Origin: Streptomyces olivochromogenes
GTDB taxonomy: Bacteria > Actinomycetota > Actinomycetes > Streptomycetales > Streptomycetaceae
Reading direction: 5' to 3'
Assembly (NCBI RefSeq): GCF_021538895.1
Contig: NZ_JADDRL010000002.1
Coordinates: 124,001 to 188,000, forward strand
Length of the DNA: 64,000 nucleotides
Below are positions 9,249-17,973 of this stretch, piece after piece; position 1 is the stretch's first letter; every line of letters begins with the position of its first letter. Under the pieces are notes generated by a model, which was given only the letters and a program-made list of their open reading frames with translations, searched no databases and had not been told where the DNA came from. The translations under genes were made by a program, and so were the position numbers.

Positions 9249-9266
9249 TGATAACCCTGGTTATCA
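9249..9266. promoter_or_regulatory. Second copy of the TGATAAC-N4-GTTATCA palindrome
   Basis: TGATAACC and GGTTATCA form an 18-base palindrome with a 2-base centre. The core GATAAC-N4-GTTATC matches the site at 7614-7643 exactly in half-sites and spacing. It lies 117 bases upstream of the methylase-like gene (9383, plus) and 101 bases upstream of the secreted-protein gene (9148, minus), so it could act on either. Confidence 0.65.
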
Positions 9267-9382
9267 AGCATCTTGGTCGCAGCACGGTCCGTCCGCAGTA
9301 AGGTTCTGCCACCTGCTTCGGCTCAGGGATCTCCTTCCGGAGACGACAGGACAAGGCCCGTACGGGAAGGGTGGTGGAGACG

Positions 9383-11521
9383 ATGAGCGCTGCGCTCGAA
9401 GCGGGATCCCACATCCTGCCCGAGATGCCGGCATGGCGGATCACATACGCCGAAATCGCCGCCCTCGCGCACGTGCAGCGGCCCGTCCCCACTACCTGGA
9501 GCCGCAGGCACGCGGACTTCCCAGCGCCCGTCTCCCGCGAAGACGGACGCCAGCTGTTCGACGCCCGCGAAGTTGTCGATTGGCTGACGAAGACGGGCCG
9601 CGGCAACGCCGACCCTCGTCACCTGCGGGCCGAACTGGCGCTGCACACCCTGGTCGCCTGGCGCACCCCCGCCCTGCCCGCCCCCGTCCTCGTGGGGGCA
9701 CTGACCGCTCTGATCTGCCTGCGTCGGCAGCTCGACGCTCCCCTCTTGGGCCGGAGCTGGGACGAGGTTCTCGCCCAAGCCGCCGACCTCGACCCCGAGG
9801 ACACGTTTCTGTCGGCCGAACTGCGTGCCGTGCCGGACCCGGAGCACACCGGCCAGGCCCTGGCCGATCTCGTCGACGAGCTGACCGAGGCCGCCTACAC
9901 CCCCGCCGAGGCTTTCGACTGGGTCCTGGAGGCCCGCCGCCGCCTCGGCTCCCACGACCTGGCCGCCGACGAGCCCACCCCAGCCGTGGTACGCGCCCTC
10001 GCGGCCCTGTCCGGCGTCGACACCCTCGACGAAGGCTCCGTCGTCGCCACCCTGCACGCACGCTCCGGCGACCTGCTCGCTGCCCTGCACGCCCGGGCCG
10101 CCGAGGACTCCGGCCACACCTACCTCGCCGCCGACCCCGACCCGGTGCAGGCCCGCCTGGTCCGCCGCCGGATGCTCGTCCGAGGAGTGAACGAGTTCGA
10201 CCTCGGCGTCACCGAGGGGGAGGACCTGCCCGCCGACGACTGGGGATACCCCCATTTGCTGGTCTCTGTCCTCCCCTACGAACCGGGGGAGAATCGCAGC
10301 CCACAGGTCGTCCTGGGACAGGTACAGGCACTCACCGACTACCTCGACGAAGGCTCAACAGCCGTCGTCCTGGGCCCCGCCGACGTGCTCGTCCGCGCGT
10401 TCCCCCGGCACAGCGAGGCCGACCGCCTGCGCCGGTCCTTCCTCCGGAACGGTCTACTTAAGGCCGCAGTGAGCCTCCCCGACGGCGCGTTGCCCTACCG
10501 CCCCGGCTACCGCACCGCCCTCTGGGTACTGGCCCGCACCTCGGCGGAACACCGTACGGGCCTGGTCCTGCTCGCCGACTACTCCGCGCAGCCGCTCACC
10601 GACACGGTCCTTGACGTGCTCGCCGAGGACATCGCCATCTGGCGTGCCGCCCCCTGGCGCGGCGACCGCCGCCACGATCCCCGCCACGCGGTGATCGTCC
10701 CCGCGAAGGACCTCGACGACCGGCCAGGCGCCGCCTTCACCACCCAGCACCGCACGCCCATGGCCCGCCACACCCGGGGCGTCATCGAGCGTCCAGTCCG
10801 CATCAGCGCCCTGGAGCAGCGCCTGACGGAGCTGCACGAGCAGGCCCGGCAGCGCGCCGACCTGCGCTCGGCACTGAGTACTCAAGCCGTGCTGCGCCCC
10901 GACGACCAGCTGGTGCGGCGCACCACCGTCCGCCGGCTCCTCGACGATCGGCGCCTGCGCCGACGCCCCGGGCACCGTTTCGCCGACGAGCACTTTACGA
11001 CAGACGGTCATTACACGGTGCTCACGCCCGACGAGGTCCTCGGCATCACACGCCCAGGCGGCCGCCGCATCGACCGCGGAGTGCTCCTCACCGGCTACGA
11101 ACACGCCCTGTTCACCGAGCCGGGCGACATCGTCGTCACCACGAGCCCCCGCTTCGGCGCCTACGTCGACGAAGCGGGCCTGTCTCTGGTGTCAGCCCCG
11201 GCACGCATCCTCCGCGTCCACCCCGACGCCGACCCGCCGGTGCTGCCACGGGTGCTCGCGGCACTGCTGCGGGCGGCCGCAGCCGAGTACGCGCGCACCA
11301 GCGGCGCGGTGCGGGCCTCGCGAGGCATCGAGGACCTCCTCATCCCCGACCTGAGCAGGCGCGAGGCCGAGCGCTTCGACGCCGTGCTCGCGGAGATCGA
11401 GGCCCGCGCGCACCTGCTGCGGGAGCAGTCCGCCGCTCTCGACGACCTGGCCCGCCTCACCGCCGCCGGCATCGCCGACGGCACGCTCACGCTCCAGAAC
11501 CTCCCCGGAACCGACGACTGA
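9383..11521 (+). CDS. Catalytically degenerate N6-methylase-like protein of the type I R-M operon
   Basis: This protein of about 712 residues heads the hsd operon. Residues 10-75 look like a MerR/HTH-type DNA-binding segment (WRITYAEIAALAHVQ... DAREVVDWL). A helical region follows, then a Rossmann-like region with features of the second half of HsdM (LLKAAVSLPDGALPYRPGYR). The SAM-binding DPACGSG is absent. Where NPP[FY] should be, the sequence reads SVLPYEPGE. I therefore read it as a methylase that has lost catalysis. The C-terminal third ends in a helical stretch like the HsdS/HsdM coiled-coil tails. The ATG at 9383 is the most likely start; GTGs at 9371 and 9374 are alternatives and the ribosome site is poor for all. 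The hsdM gene starts 17 bases after its stop. Confidence 0.75.
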   Translation: MSAALEAGSHILPEMPAWRITYAEIAALAHVQRPVPTTWSRRHADFPAPVSREDGRQLFDAREVVDWLTKTGRGNADPRHLRAELALHTLVAWRTPALPAPVLVGALTALICLRRQLDAPLLGRSWDEVLAQAADLDPEDTFLSAELRAVPDPEHTGQALADLVDELTEAAYTPAEAFDWVLEARRRLGSHDLAADEPTPAVVRALAALSGVDTLDEGSVVATLHARSGDLLAALHARAAEDSGHTYLAADPDPVQARLVRRRMLVRGVNEFDLGVTEGEDLPADDWGYPHLLVSVLPYEPGENRSPQVVLGQVQALTDYLDEGSTAVVLGPADVLVRAFPRHSEADRLRRSFLRNGLLKAAVSLPDGALPYRPGYRTALWVLARTSAEHRTGLVLLADYSAQPLTDTVLDVLAEDIAIWRAAPWRGDRRHDPRHAVIVPAKDLDDRPGAAFTTQHRTPMARHTRGVIERPVRISALEQRLTELHEQARQRADLRSALSTQAVLRPDDQLVRRTTVRRLLDDRRLRRRPGHRFADEHFTTDGHYTVLTPDEVLGITRPGGRRIDRGVLLTGYEHALFTEPGDIVVTTSPRFGAYVDEAGLSLVSAPARILRVHPDADPPVLPRVLAALLRAAAAEYARTSGAVRASRGIEDLLIPDLSRREAERFDAVLAEIEARAHLLREQSAALDDLARLTAAGIADGTLTLQNLPGTDD

Positions 11522-11538
11522 AGGAGACGGTCTGCCTC

Positions 11539-13161
11539 ATGGCTACCGCTGCGAAGAAACCCACCGATCAGGCGGAGTTGTTCAGCGCCTCCACCGCCAA
11601 GGAGATCCAGGCGATCCTGTGGAAGGCCGCTGACAAGCTGCGCGGCTCCATCGACGCCGCGCAGTACAAGGAGTTCGTCCTTGGCCTGATCTTCCTGAAG
11701 TACGTCTCCGACGCCTTCGACGAGCGCCGCTCCGAGCTGGCCGCGGAACTTGCCGATGACGGCATCACCGAGGACCGGATGGACGACTTCCTGGAGGACC
11801 GGGACGAATACACCGGTGCCCACGTCTTCTGGGTGCCAGAGACCGCCCGTTGGACTTGGATTGCCACCCACGCCAAGAGCCAGGGCGTCGGCAAACTTCT
11901 GGACGACGCGATGGACGCGGTCATGCGCGAGAACGCCTCGCTCACGGGTGTTCTGCCGAAGATCTTCAACCGTGACAACGTCGATCAGAAGCGTCTCGGT
12001 GAACTCGTCGACCTCATCAGCGACGCCCGCTTCGGCGGCAGCGCCGACAAGCCCGCACAGGACGTGTTGGGCGAGGTGTACGAGTACTTCCTCGGCAACT
12101 TCGCGCGGGCCGAGGGCAAGCGGGGCGGTGAGTTCTACACCCCGCAGTCCGTCGTCCGGCTGATCGTGGAGATCCTGGAGCCGTACGAAGGACGGGTCTA
12201 CGACCCAGCGTGCGGCTCGGGCGGCATGTTCGTCCAGGCGGCCAAGTTCATCGAGGCCCATGCCGGGCGTGCCCACAAGGCCGACATCTCGGTCTTTGGC
12301 CAGGAACTCAACGAGCGCACCTGGCGCCTGGGCAAGATGAACCTCGCCATCCACGGCATCGACGGCAACCTCGCCCCCCGCTGGGGCGACACCTTCGCCG
12401 ACGACAAGCACCCTGACCTTAAGGCCGACTTCGTCATGGCCAACCCCCCGTTCAACATCAAGGACTGGGCGAGGGACGAAGGCGACCCGAGGTGGAGGTA
12501 CGGGGTACCGCCGAAGGGCAACGCCAACTACGCGTGGCTCCAGCACATGATCTCCAAGCTGGGCGAACGGGGCACCGCCGGCATCGTCCTGGCCAACGGC
12601 TCCATGGGCTCCCAGCAGAGCGGTGAGGGCGAGATCCGCCAAGCGCTGGTCGAGGCCGACCTGGTGGCCTGCATGGTCGCCATGCCCTCCCAGCTGTTCC
12701 GCACGACGCAGATCCCGGCCTGCCTGTGGTTCCTGGCCAAGGACAAGTCCCCGCAGGGCGCGAAGCGCCTGGACGACCGGCGCGGCGAGATCCTGTTCAT
12801 CGACGCCCGGAACATGGGCGAGATGGTGGACCGGACCGAGCGTGTGCTGACGGAGGTCGACCTCGCGAAGATTGCTGGCGTCTACCACGCGTGGCGGGGA
12901 ACGGCGTCGGCCCGTGAGGCAGGGCTTACATACGCGGATGAGGCTGGGTTCTGCTTCTCGGCCGACCTCGCGATGGTCCGGGAGCATGGGTACGTGCTGA
13001 CGCCTGGGCGGTACGTGGGTGCTGTTGAGGCGGAGGAAGAGGGGGCGGAGGCGGTGGCGGAGCGGATCGCTGCGCTGACGGAGGAGTTGTACGGGCTGTT
13101 CGACAGGTCGGCGGAGCTGGAGAAGACGGTCCGGGTGCAGTTGGGGAGGGTCGATGTCTGA
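11539..13161 (+). CDS. hsdM: Type I restriction-modification DNA methyltransferase subunit HsdM
   Basis: This 540-residue protein transfers methyl groups from SAM to adenine in the bipartite target read by HsdS, in a complex with HsdS (and HsdR for restriction). The HsdM_N helical domain ([15 protein letters not shown], about 15-150) precedes the catalytic domain. SAM motif [11 protein letters not shown] starts near residue 222 and catalytic NPPF near 302, both intact. The length is typical. AAGGAG lies about 12 bases before the ATG. Its last codons overlap the start of hsdS by 8 bases. Confidence 0.96.
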   Translation: MATAAKKPTDQAELFSASTAKEIQAILWKAADKLRGSIDAAQYKEFVLGLIFLKYVSDAFDERRSELAAELADDGITEDRMDDFLEDRDEYTGAHVFWVPETARWTWIATHAKSQGVGKLLDDAMDAVMRENASLTGVLPKIFNRDNVDQKRLGELVDLISDARFGGSADKPAQDVLGEVYEYFLGNFARAEGKRGGEFYTPQSVVRLIVEILEPYEGRVYDPACGSGGMFVQAAKFIEAHAGRAHKADISVFGQELNERTWRLGKMNLAIHGIDGNLAPRWGDTFADDKHPDLKADFVMANPPFNIKDWARDEGDPRWRYGVPPKGNANYAWLQHMISKLGERGTAGIVLANGSMGSQQSGEGEIRQALVEADLVACMVAMPSQLFRTTQIPACLWFLAKDKSPQGAKRLDDRRGEILFIDARNMGEMVDRTERVLTEVDLAKIAGVYHAWRGTASAREAGLTYADEAGFCFSADLAMVREHGYVLTPGRYVGAVEAEEEGAEAVAERIAALTEELYGLFDRSAELEKTVRVQLGRVDV

Positions 13162-14329
13162 GTGGAACAGGGTCCCGCTCGAATCCTTGTTGAAGAGTGG
13201 GGTCTCGTACGGAATTGTGCAGCCGGGATCGGCTGAGGCGACCGGCGTGCCGATCGTACGTGTCAAGGATGTGCGTAATGGAAGAATCGATACAAGTGAT
13301 CCCCTGCGCGTGTCTCCTAACGTCGAGGTTAAACATTCGAGAACCCGCCTACAAGGCGGTGAGGTCCTTTTGACCCTGGTTGGGTCTACGGGGCAGGTGG
13401 CAATCGCTTCAGATCGGCTTGCCGGGTGGAACGTAGCTAGGGCAATCGGAGTACTGCGGCCAGTCTCGGACATTTCTCCTAGGTGGCTGCAGTATTTTAT
13501 CGAATCCGAGGATGCTCAGAAGTACATCAGGGAACACCTGAACACGACAGTGCAGGCCACGCTCAACCTCAAAGATGTACGTGTACTCCCGGTACCTCTT
13601 CCATCGAGTCAAGAACGTGAAGGGATTATCTCCGTAATTGGGTCACTGGATGACAAGATTGCCGTCAATGAGCGCATCACGGCCATGGCGGACACGCTAG
13701 CAAACGCCCTCTTCCGTCGCGCCACGTTGGAATACCCTGCTGGATTCACAGAGCGCCCCCTATCGGGCACTGCCGAATTCGTCAACGGTCGTGCGTTCAC
13801 CAAGGGTGCCACCGGTACTGGCCGCATGGTGGTGCGGATTGCAGAGATTAATGGGGGTCCAGGCGCTTCTACCGTGTACAACGACATCGATGTGCCTGAG
13901 CAGCACGTGGCCAAGCCGGGCGATGTGCTGTTTGCTTGGTCGGGTTCGCTGACCGTGGCACGCTGGTTCCGTCCCGAGGCAGTCATTAACCAGCACATCT
14001 TCAAATGCGTCCCCAAGCACGGGTATCCGCAGTGGCTGATCAATCACCTAGTCCATAGGAAGATTGATGAGTTCCGGGCTATTGCTGCCGACAAGGCGAC
14101 GACCATGGGCCATATCCAGCGCAAGCACTTGGATGAAGCGGTACCTGTTCCGGACCGCGATGTTCTGCAGATGCTGCACGCTGAGATTGGCCCTCTCTGG
14201 GACCGCGCCCTGCTCGCGGAGCAGGAAAACCTGACCCTAGCCAACCTCCGTGCCACCCTTCTCCCCCAGCTCATGTCCGGCCGCCTTCGCGTCAAAGACG
14301 CCGAGAAGATTGTCGAGGATCACACATGA
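13154..14329 (+). CDS. hsdS: Type I restriction-modification specificity subunit HsdS
   Basis: This 391-residue protein selects the DNA target for HsdM and HsdR. It has two target-recognition domains (about 1-150 and 200-345), each followed by a conserved helical spacer; ERITAMADTLANALFRR and LRATLLPQLMSGRLRV mark the spacers. The ATG at 13154 follows GGGAGGG and lies inside the end of hsdM. The recognition domains use many A/T-ending codons (GGA, ATT, AAT), unlike the rest of the operon, and the spacers return to high G+C. That mosaic is usual where recognition domains have been exchanged by recombination. The last 4 bases overlap the hsdR start (ATGA). Confidence 0.95.
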   Translation: MSEWNRVPLESLLKSGVSYGIVQPGSAEATGVPIVRVKDVRNGRIDTSDPLRVSPNVEVKHSRTRLQGGEVLLTLVGSTGQVAIASDRLAGWNVARAIGVLRPVSDISPRWLQYFIESEDAQKYIREHLNTTVQATLNLKDVRVLPVPLPSSQEREGIISVIGSLDDKIAVNERITAMADTLANALFRRATLEYPAGFTERPLSGTAEFVNGRAFTKGATGTGRMVVRIAEINGGPGASTVYNDIDVPEQHVAKPGDVLFAWSGSLTVARWFRPEAVINQHIFKCVPKHGYPQWLINHLVHRKIDEFRAIAADKATTMGHIQRKHLDEAVPVPDRDVLQMLHAEIGPLWDRALLAEQENLTLANLRATLLPQLMSGRLRVKDAEKIVEDHT

Positions 14330-17300
14330 CGCACGATGGCGAGAGCGGAAGCAGAAGAAACCAGAACCACCGCCCCCTGGAAGCCGACTGGGAAATCCTT
14401 GCCCTCGATGAACTCGCCGAGCTGGCCTGGGTGCCGGCCTCCGGGAACGAGTTCGCGCCCGGCTCCGGGCACCGTAAGTCCTGGGACGACCTGATCCTTT
14501 ATCCCGACCTCCGGGAGGCGATCGAGCGGCTCAACCCTGAGCTGCCCCCGGACGCCGTGCGCGACGCCGTCACCGCCGCAGCGACCCCGGAGTCGCAGGA
14601 CACGTACGAGGAGAACCGCACCGCCCACGGTTACCTGACGACCGGCATCCGCTCCGTCGTCTACATGGACGCCTTCGGTGCCGAGCACAGCCCGACCGTC
14701 CGCCTCGTAGACCTGACGGACCCGGACGGGAACACGTACCGCGCGCTGAACCAGGTCACCGTCGTCGACGGCGAGAAGCGGCGCCGCTTTGACATCGTTC
14801 TGTACGTCAACGGACTCCCGCTCGCCGTGCTGGAGTTGAAGCGCGCCGGAGACGAGAGCGCCAGGCTCCAGGACGCACACTCCCAGGTCTCCCGGTACGT
14901 GAAGGAGTTCCCGACCGCCTTCCGCTACAACGCGGTGGTGCTGCTCTCCGACGGCATCACGGCGAAGTACGGCACGCCCTTCACCCCGTACGAGCACTTC
15001 GCGCCGTGGAATACGGACGAGTTCGGGGCTCGCGTCGACCCGTTCACCGCGGACGGGGACGGGGTGGCCGACTCGGGTCAGAACCTGGCGCTGCACGGGC
15101 TGTTCACCCAGCTCCGTTTCCTCTCCCTGTGCCGGTCCTTCATCAACTTCGTCCCGTCCAAGCGGATGAAGCGCATCGCGAAGCCGCATCAGTACTTCGC
15201 GGTGACCCGGGCCGGGGAGAAGGTGCGCGAAGCGGCAGCCGGTGATGGGAAGGCCGGTGTCGTCTGGCACACGCAGGGCTCGGGCAAGTCCGAGGAGATG
15301 GTGCTCACCACGGCGATGGTGATGAGCGACCCGGCCCTGCTGAACCCGACCGTCGTAGTCATCACCGACCGCAACGACCTCGACGACCAGCTGTACTCCA
15401 CCTTCCTGGAGAGTGAGATCCTCCCGGGTACGCCCCTCCAGGTCGCGACCCGGGCCAAGCTGCGGGAGGAGCTCGCGGCCAAGCGGACCGGCGGCATCCT
15501 CTTCACCACCCTGCAGAAGTTCGGTAAGACCAAGGAAGAGAAGGAGTCGGGGGCCGACCACCCGCTGCTCTCCGACCGGCGCAACATCGTGGTCGTCGTC
15601 GACGAGGCCCACCGCAGCCACTACGACAACCTCGACGGCTACGCCCGCCACCTCCGCGACGCCCTCCCGCACGCCACGCTCCTCGCCTTCACCGGTACGC
15701 CGATCTCTGAGGCCGACCGCAACACCCGCCAGGTCTTCGGCGGTTACATCGACATCTACGACCTCAAGAGGGCCGCCGACGACGGCGCGACAGTCAAGGT
15801 CTTCCACGAGGGCCGGGTCATCAAGCTCGTCCTCGGCAAAGACGTCGACCCGACGAAGATCGACGAGGAGGCCGACCGCATCACCGACGGCCTCGACGAC
15901 ACCGAACGCCGTCGGGTCGAGACTGCCGTCGCCACGATGAATGCCATGTACGGCTTGCCAGCGCGTGTCAGAGATCTCACCGAGGACCTGGTGGCGCACT
16001 GGGAGGAGCGGCGCGAGCGCATGCGGCCGTTCGTCGGCGTCTCCGAAAAGGGCGGGGCAGCCAGCAAGGCGATGGTCGTCTGCGCGACCCGTGAGATCTG
16101 CGTCAAGGTTTACGACGCCCTGCGCGAGCTGCGGCCGGACTGGCACAGCGACGAGCCCGCCAAGGGCGCGATGAAGATCGTCTTCTCCTCGAACTCCCGC
16201 AAGGACGAGGACCACCTGCTCGTCCACGCGCTGTCCGACGGCCAGCGCAAGGCGGTCATTAACCGGGCCAAGGACCCCGACGACGAGCTGGAGCTGCTCA
16301 TCGTCAACAACATGCTGCTGACCGGCTTCGACGCCCCGCCGGTCCACACCATGTACCTGGACCGCCCGCTCAAGGGCGCCAACCTGATGCAGGCCCTCGC
16401 CCGGGTCAACCGCCGCTTCCGCGGCAAGGAGGACGGTCTGCTCGTCGGCTACGCGCCGCTGACGGAGAACCTGCAGAAGGCGATCGCCGAGTACACGGAC
16501 GCCGACCAGGAGGACCGCACTCTCGGCCAGGACCTGGACCGCGCGCTGGACGAGCTGCGCAACGAGTACGACATCCTCAGCGACATCCTGCGTGGTTTCA
16601 ACTGGCGTGCGCGCCTTGAACAGCCGACTGCGAAGGCGTTCGTCAACGCCGCCGGCGGGGCCGCCGAGTACCTCCGGAACCCGCGTACTCCCGGCAACGA
16701 CCCGGAGAAGCTCGACGACCCCCGCCAGACCGTCGGCCGGCGCTTCCGCGAGCACTCCCACCGCCTGGAGCGCTTCTACGCGCTGTCCGCCAGTGCCACG
16801 AACATCGGCGAGCGTTTCCCGGACCACCCGGCCTGGCGCCGGGACATCCAATTTTTCGTCGAAGTCCGCGCCTACATGGCCAAGCTCGACGCGGCGGAGC
16901 GCGAGGCGCGCGGCCTACCCGTCGCCCGCGATGTCGAGCTGTACCTCGCCCAGCTGACCTCGTCCGTGGTCGAGACCGGCGGGATATCGGACCTGTTCGC
17001 CGAGGCGGGCCTGGAGATGGCCGACCTGACGCACCTCAACGACGCGCTCGTCGCCAAGCTCCAGGGCAGCGACACCCCTCACCTCGCGGCGGAGGCGCTG
17101 CGTCGGCTCATCGAGCAGAAGATGCGCGAGGTCACGCGTCACAACATCGTCCGCCGCACGGCCTTCTCTGACCGTCTGCAGGACCTGATGATCCGGTACA
17201 CGCGGCAGCAGTACACGAGTGCCGAACTCATCGCCAAGCTGGTTGAGATGGCCAAGGAGGTGGTCGAAGACGCTCGGCGCGGCGAGAAGTTCGATCCGCC

Positions 17301-17604
17301 GCTGAACTGGCGCGAGCTCGCCTTCTACGACGCCGTGGCCGAGCACGGCACGGCTCAGGAACTCATGGGCGATGAAATCCTGGCAGGCATCGCCCGCGAT
17401 CTCGTCGCGGAGGTCCAGAAGAAGCTCAAGCCCGACTGGATCGCCCGTGAACCGGTCCGCGCCGGTCTCCGCAGCGCCATCAAGCGCCTGCTGGCCCGCC
17501 ACGGCTACCCGCCGGACAGGCGTGCGGCGGCTGTCGAGCTGGTCCTGAAGCAGATGGAGCACTTCGCCGACGAATGGTCCACAACCGGCGTCCCGGAGAG
17601 CTGA
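14326..17604 (+). CDS. hsdR: Type I restriction endonuclease subunit HsdR
   Basis: This 1092-residue motor-nuclease subunit translocates and cleaves DNA lacking the methylation pattern. An N-terminal PD-(D/E)XK nuclease region carries the VLELKR motif near residue 170. It is followed by SF2 motor domains with Walker A (QGSGKSEEM) near 318, DEAH near 426, and ALARVNRRFRGK as motif VI near 690. A helical C-terminal domain for docking on HsdM completes it. The length and order fit the EcoR124I-like family. The start overlaps the hsdS stop by 4 bases, so the genes are translationally coupled. All motifs are intact, so the system is probably active. Confidence 0.96.
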   Translation: MTHDGESGSRRNQNHRPLEADWEILALDELAELAWVPASGNEFAPGSGHRKSWDDLILYPDLREAIERLNPELPPDAVRDAVTAAATPESQDTYEENRTAHGYLTTGIRSVVYMDAFGAEHSPTVRLVDLTDPDGNTYRALNQVTVVDGEKRRRFDIVLYVNGLPLAVLELKRAGDESARLQDAHSQVSRYVKEFPTAFRYNAVVLLSDGITAKYGTPFTPYEHFAPWNTDEFGARVDPFTADGDGVADSGQNLALHGLFTQLRFLSLCRSFINFVPSKRMKRIAKPHQYFAVTRAGEKVREAAAGDGKAGVVWHTQGSGKSEEMVLTTAMVMSDPALLNPTVVVITDRNDLDDQLYSTFLESEILPGTPLQVATRAKLREELAAKRTGGILFTTLQKFGKTKEEKESGADHPLLSDRRNIVVVVDEAHRSHYDNLDGYARHLRDALPHATLLAFTGTPISEADRNTRQVFGGYIDIYDLKRAADDGATVKVFHEGRVIKLVLGKDVDPTKIDEEADRITDGLDDTERRRVETAVATMNAMYGLPARVRDLTEDLVAHWEERRERMRPFVGVSEKGGAASKAMVVCATREICVKVYDALRELRPDWHSDEPAKGAMKIVFSSNSRKDEDHLLVHALSDGQRKAVINRAKDPDDELELLIVNNMLLTGFDAPPVHTMYLDRPLKGANLMQALARVNRRFRGKEDGLLVGYAPLTENLQKAIAEYTDADQEDRTLGQDLDRALDELRNEYDILSDILRGFNWRARLEQPTAKAFVNAAGGAAEYLRNPRTPGNDPEKLDDPRQTVGRRFREHSHRLERFYALSASATNIGERFPDHPAWRRDIQFFVEVRAYMAKLDAAEREARGLPVARDVELYLAQLTSSVVETGGISDLFAEAGLEMADLTHLNDALVAKLQGSDTPHLAAEALRRLIEQKMREVTRHNIVRRTAFSDRLQDLMIRYTRQQYTSAELIAKLVEMAKEVVEDARRGEKFDPPLNWRELAFYDAVAEHGTAQELMGDEILAGIARDLVAEVQKKLKPDWIAREPVRAGLRSAIKRLLARHGYPPDRRAAAVELVLKQMEHFADEWSTTGVPES

Positions 17605-17723
17605 CGTCAACTCGGAGGCTTCGTGGTCACGCTTCACGGACCTCTACCTGGAGTGGCTCACACGTTGACGAGGGATACAAGAATTACAACCTTCCCATTC
17701 CGGTAAATGACACGTTATTGGAC

Positions 17724-17761
17724 GATGGCAGCCCCTTCGAGTGGTCGAAGGGGCTGCCATC
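17724..17761 (+). terminator. Strong hairpin terminator after hsdR
   Basis: Perfect 17-base arms (beginning GATGGCAGCCCCTTC) flank a GTGG loop, 119 bases after the hsdR stop. There is no T-run after it, as is usual for actinomycete hairpin terminators. A smaller repeat, ACGACT-GGC-AGTCGT, follows at 17765-17779. I see no gene in the rest of 17605-17973. Confidence 0.75.
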
Positions 17762-17973
17762 CGCACGACTGGCAGTCGTCCTCTGACAGACCGGAGGTCC
17801 GATGGCGCATAGGTGACCTTGACCAAGCACATTGAGGCTGGTCCGCTTGGTCAGTTGGATTTCTTTCTGGGGGTTGCCTACGTGCTCAGGTCCGCTCTGC
17901 CTGCGCTGCCCCGGTCCGATGGCCGGGGAGTGGGGCTTATTGGGTATGGCGCAGCCGACCTGGTGACGCGCTC

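Noticed and set aside
11161..13473. A 770-codon open frame antisense to the hsd genes
   Set aside because: It mirrors hsdM and neighbouring genes, has no domain signature, and is the usual product of G+C-rich codon use on the opposite strand.
14320..16851. An 843-codon open frame antisense to hsdR
   Set aside because: Val/Gly/Arg-rich composition typical of a shadow frame; hsdR on the plus strand has all family motifs.
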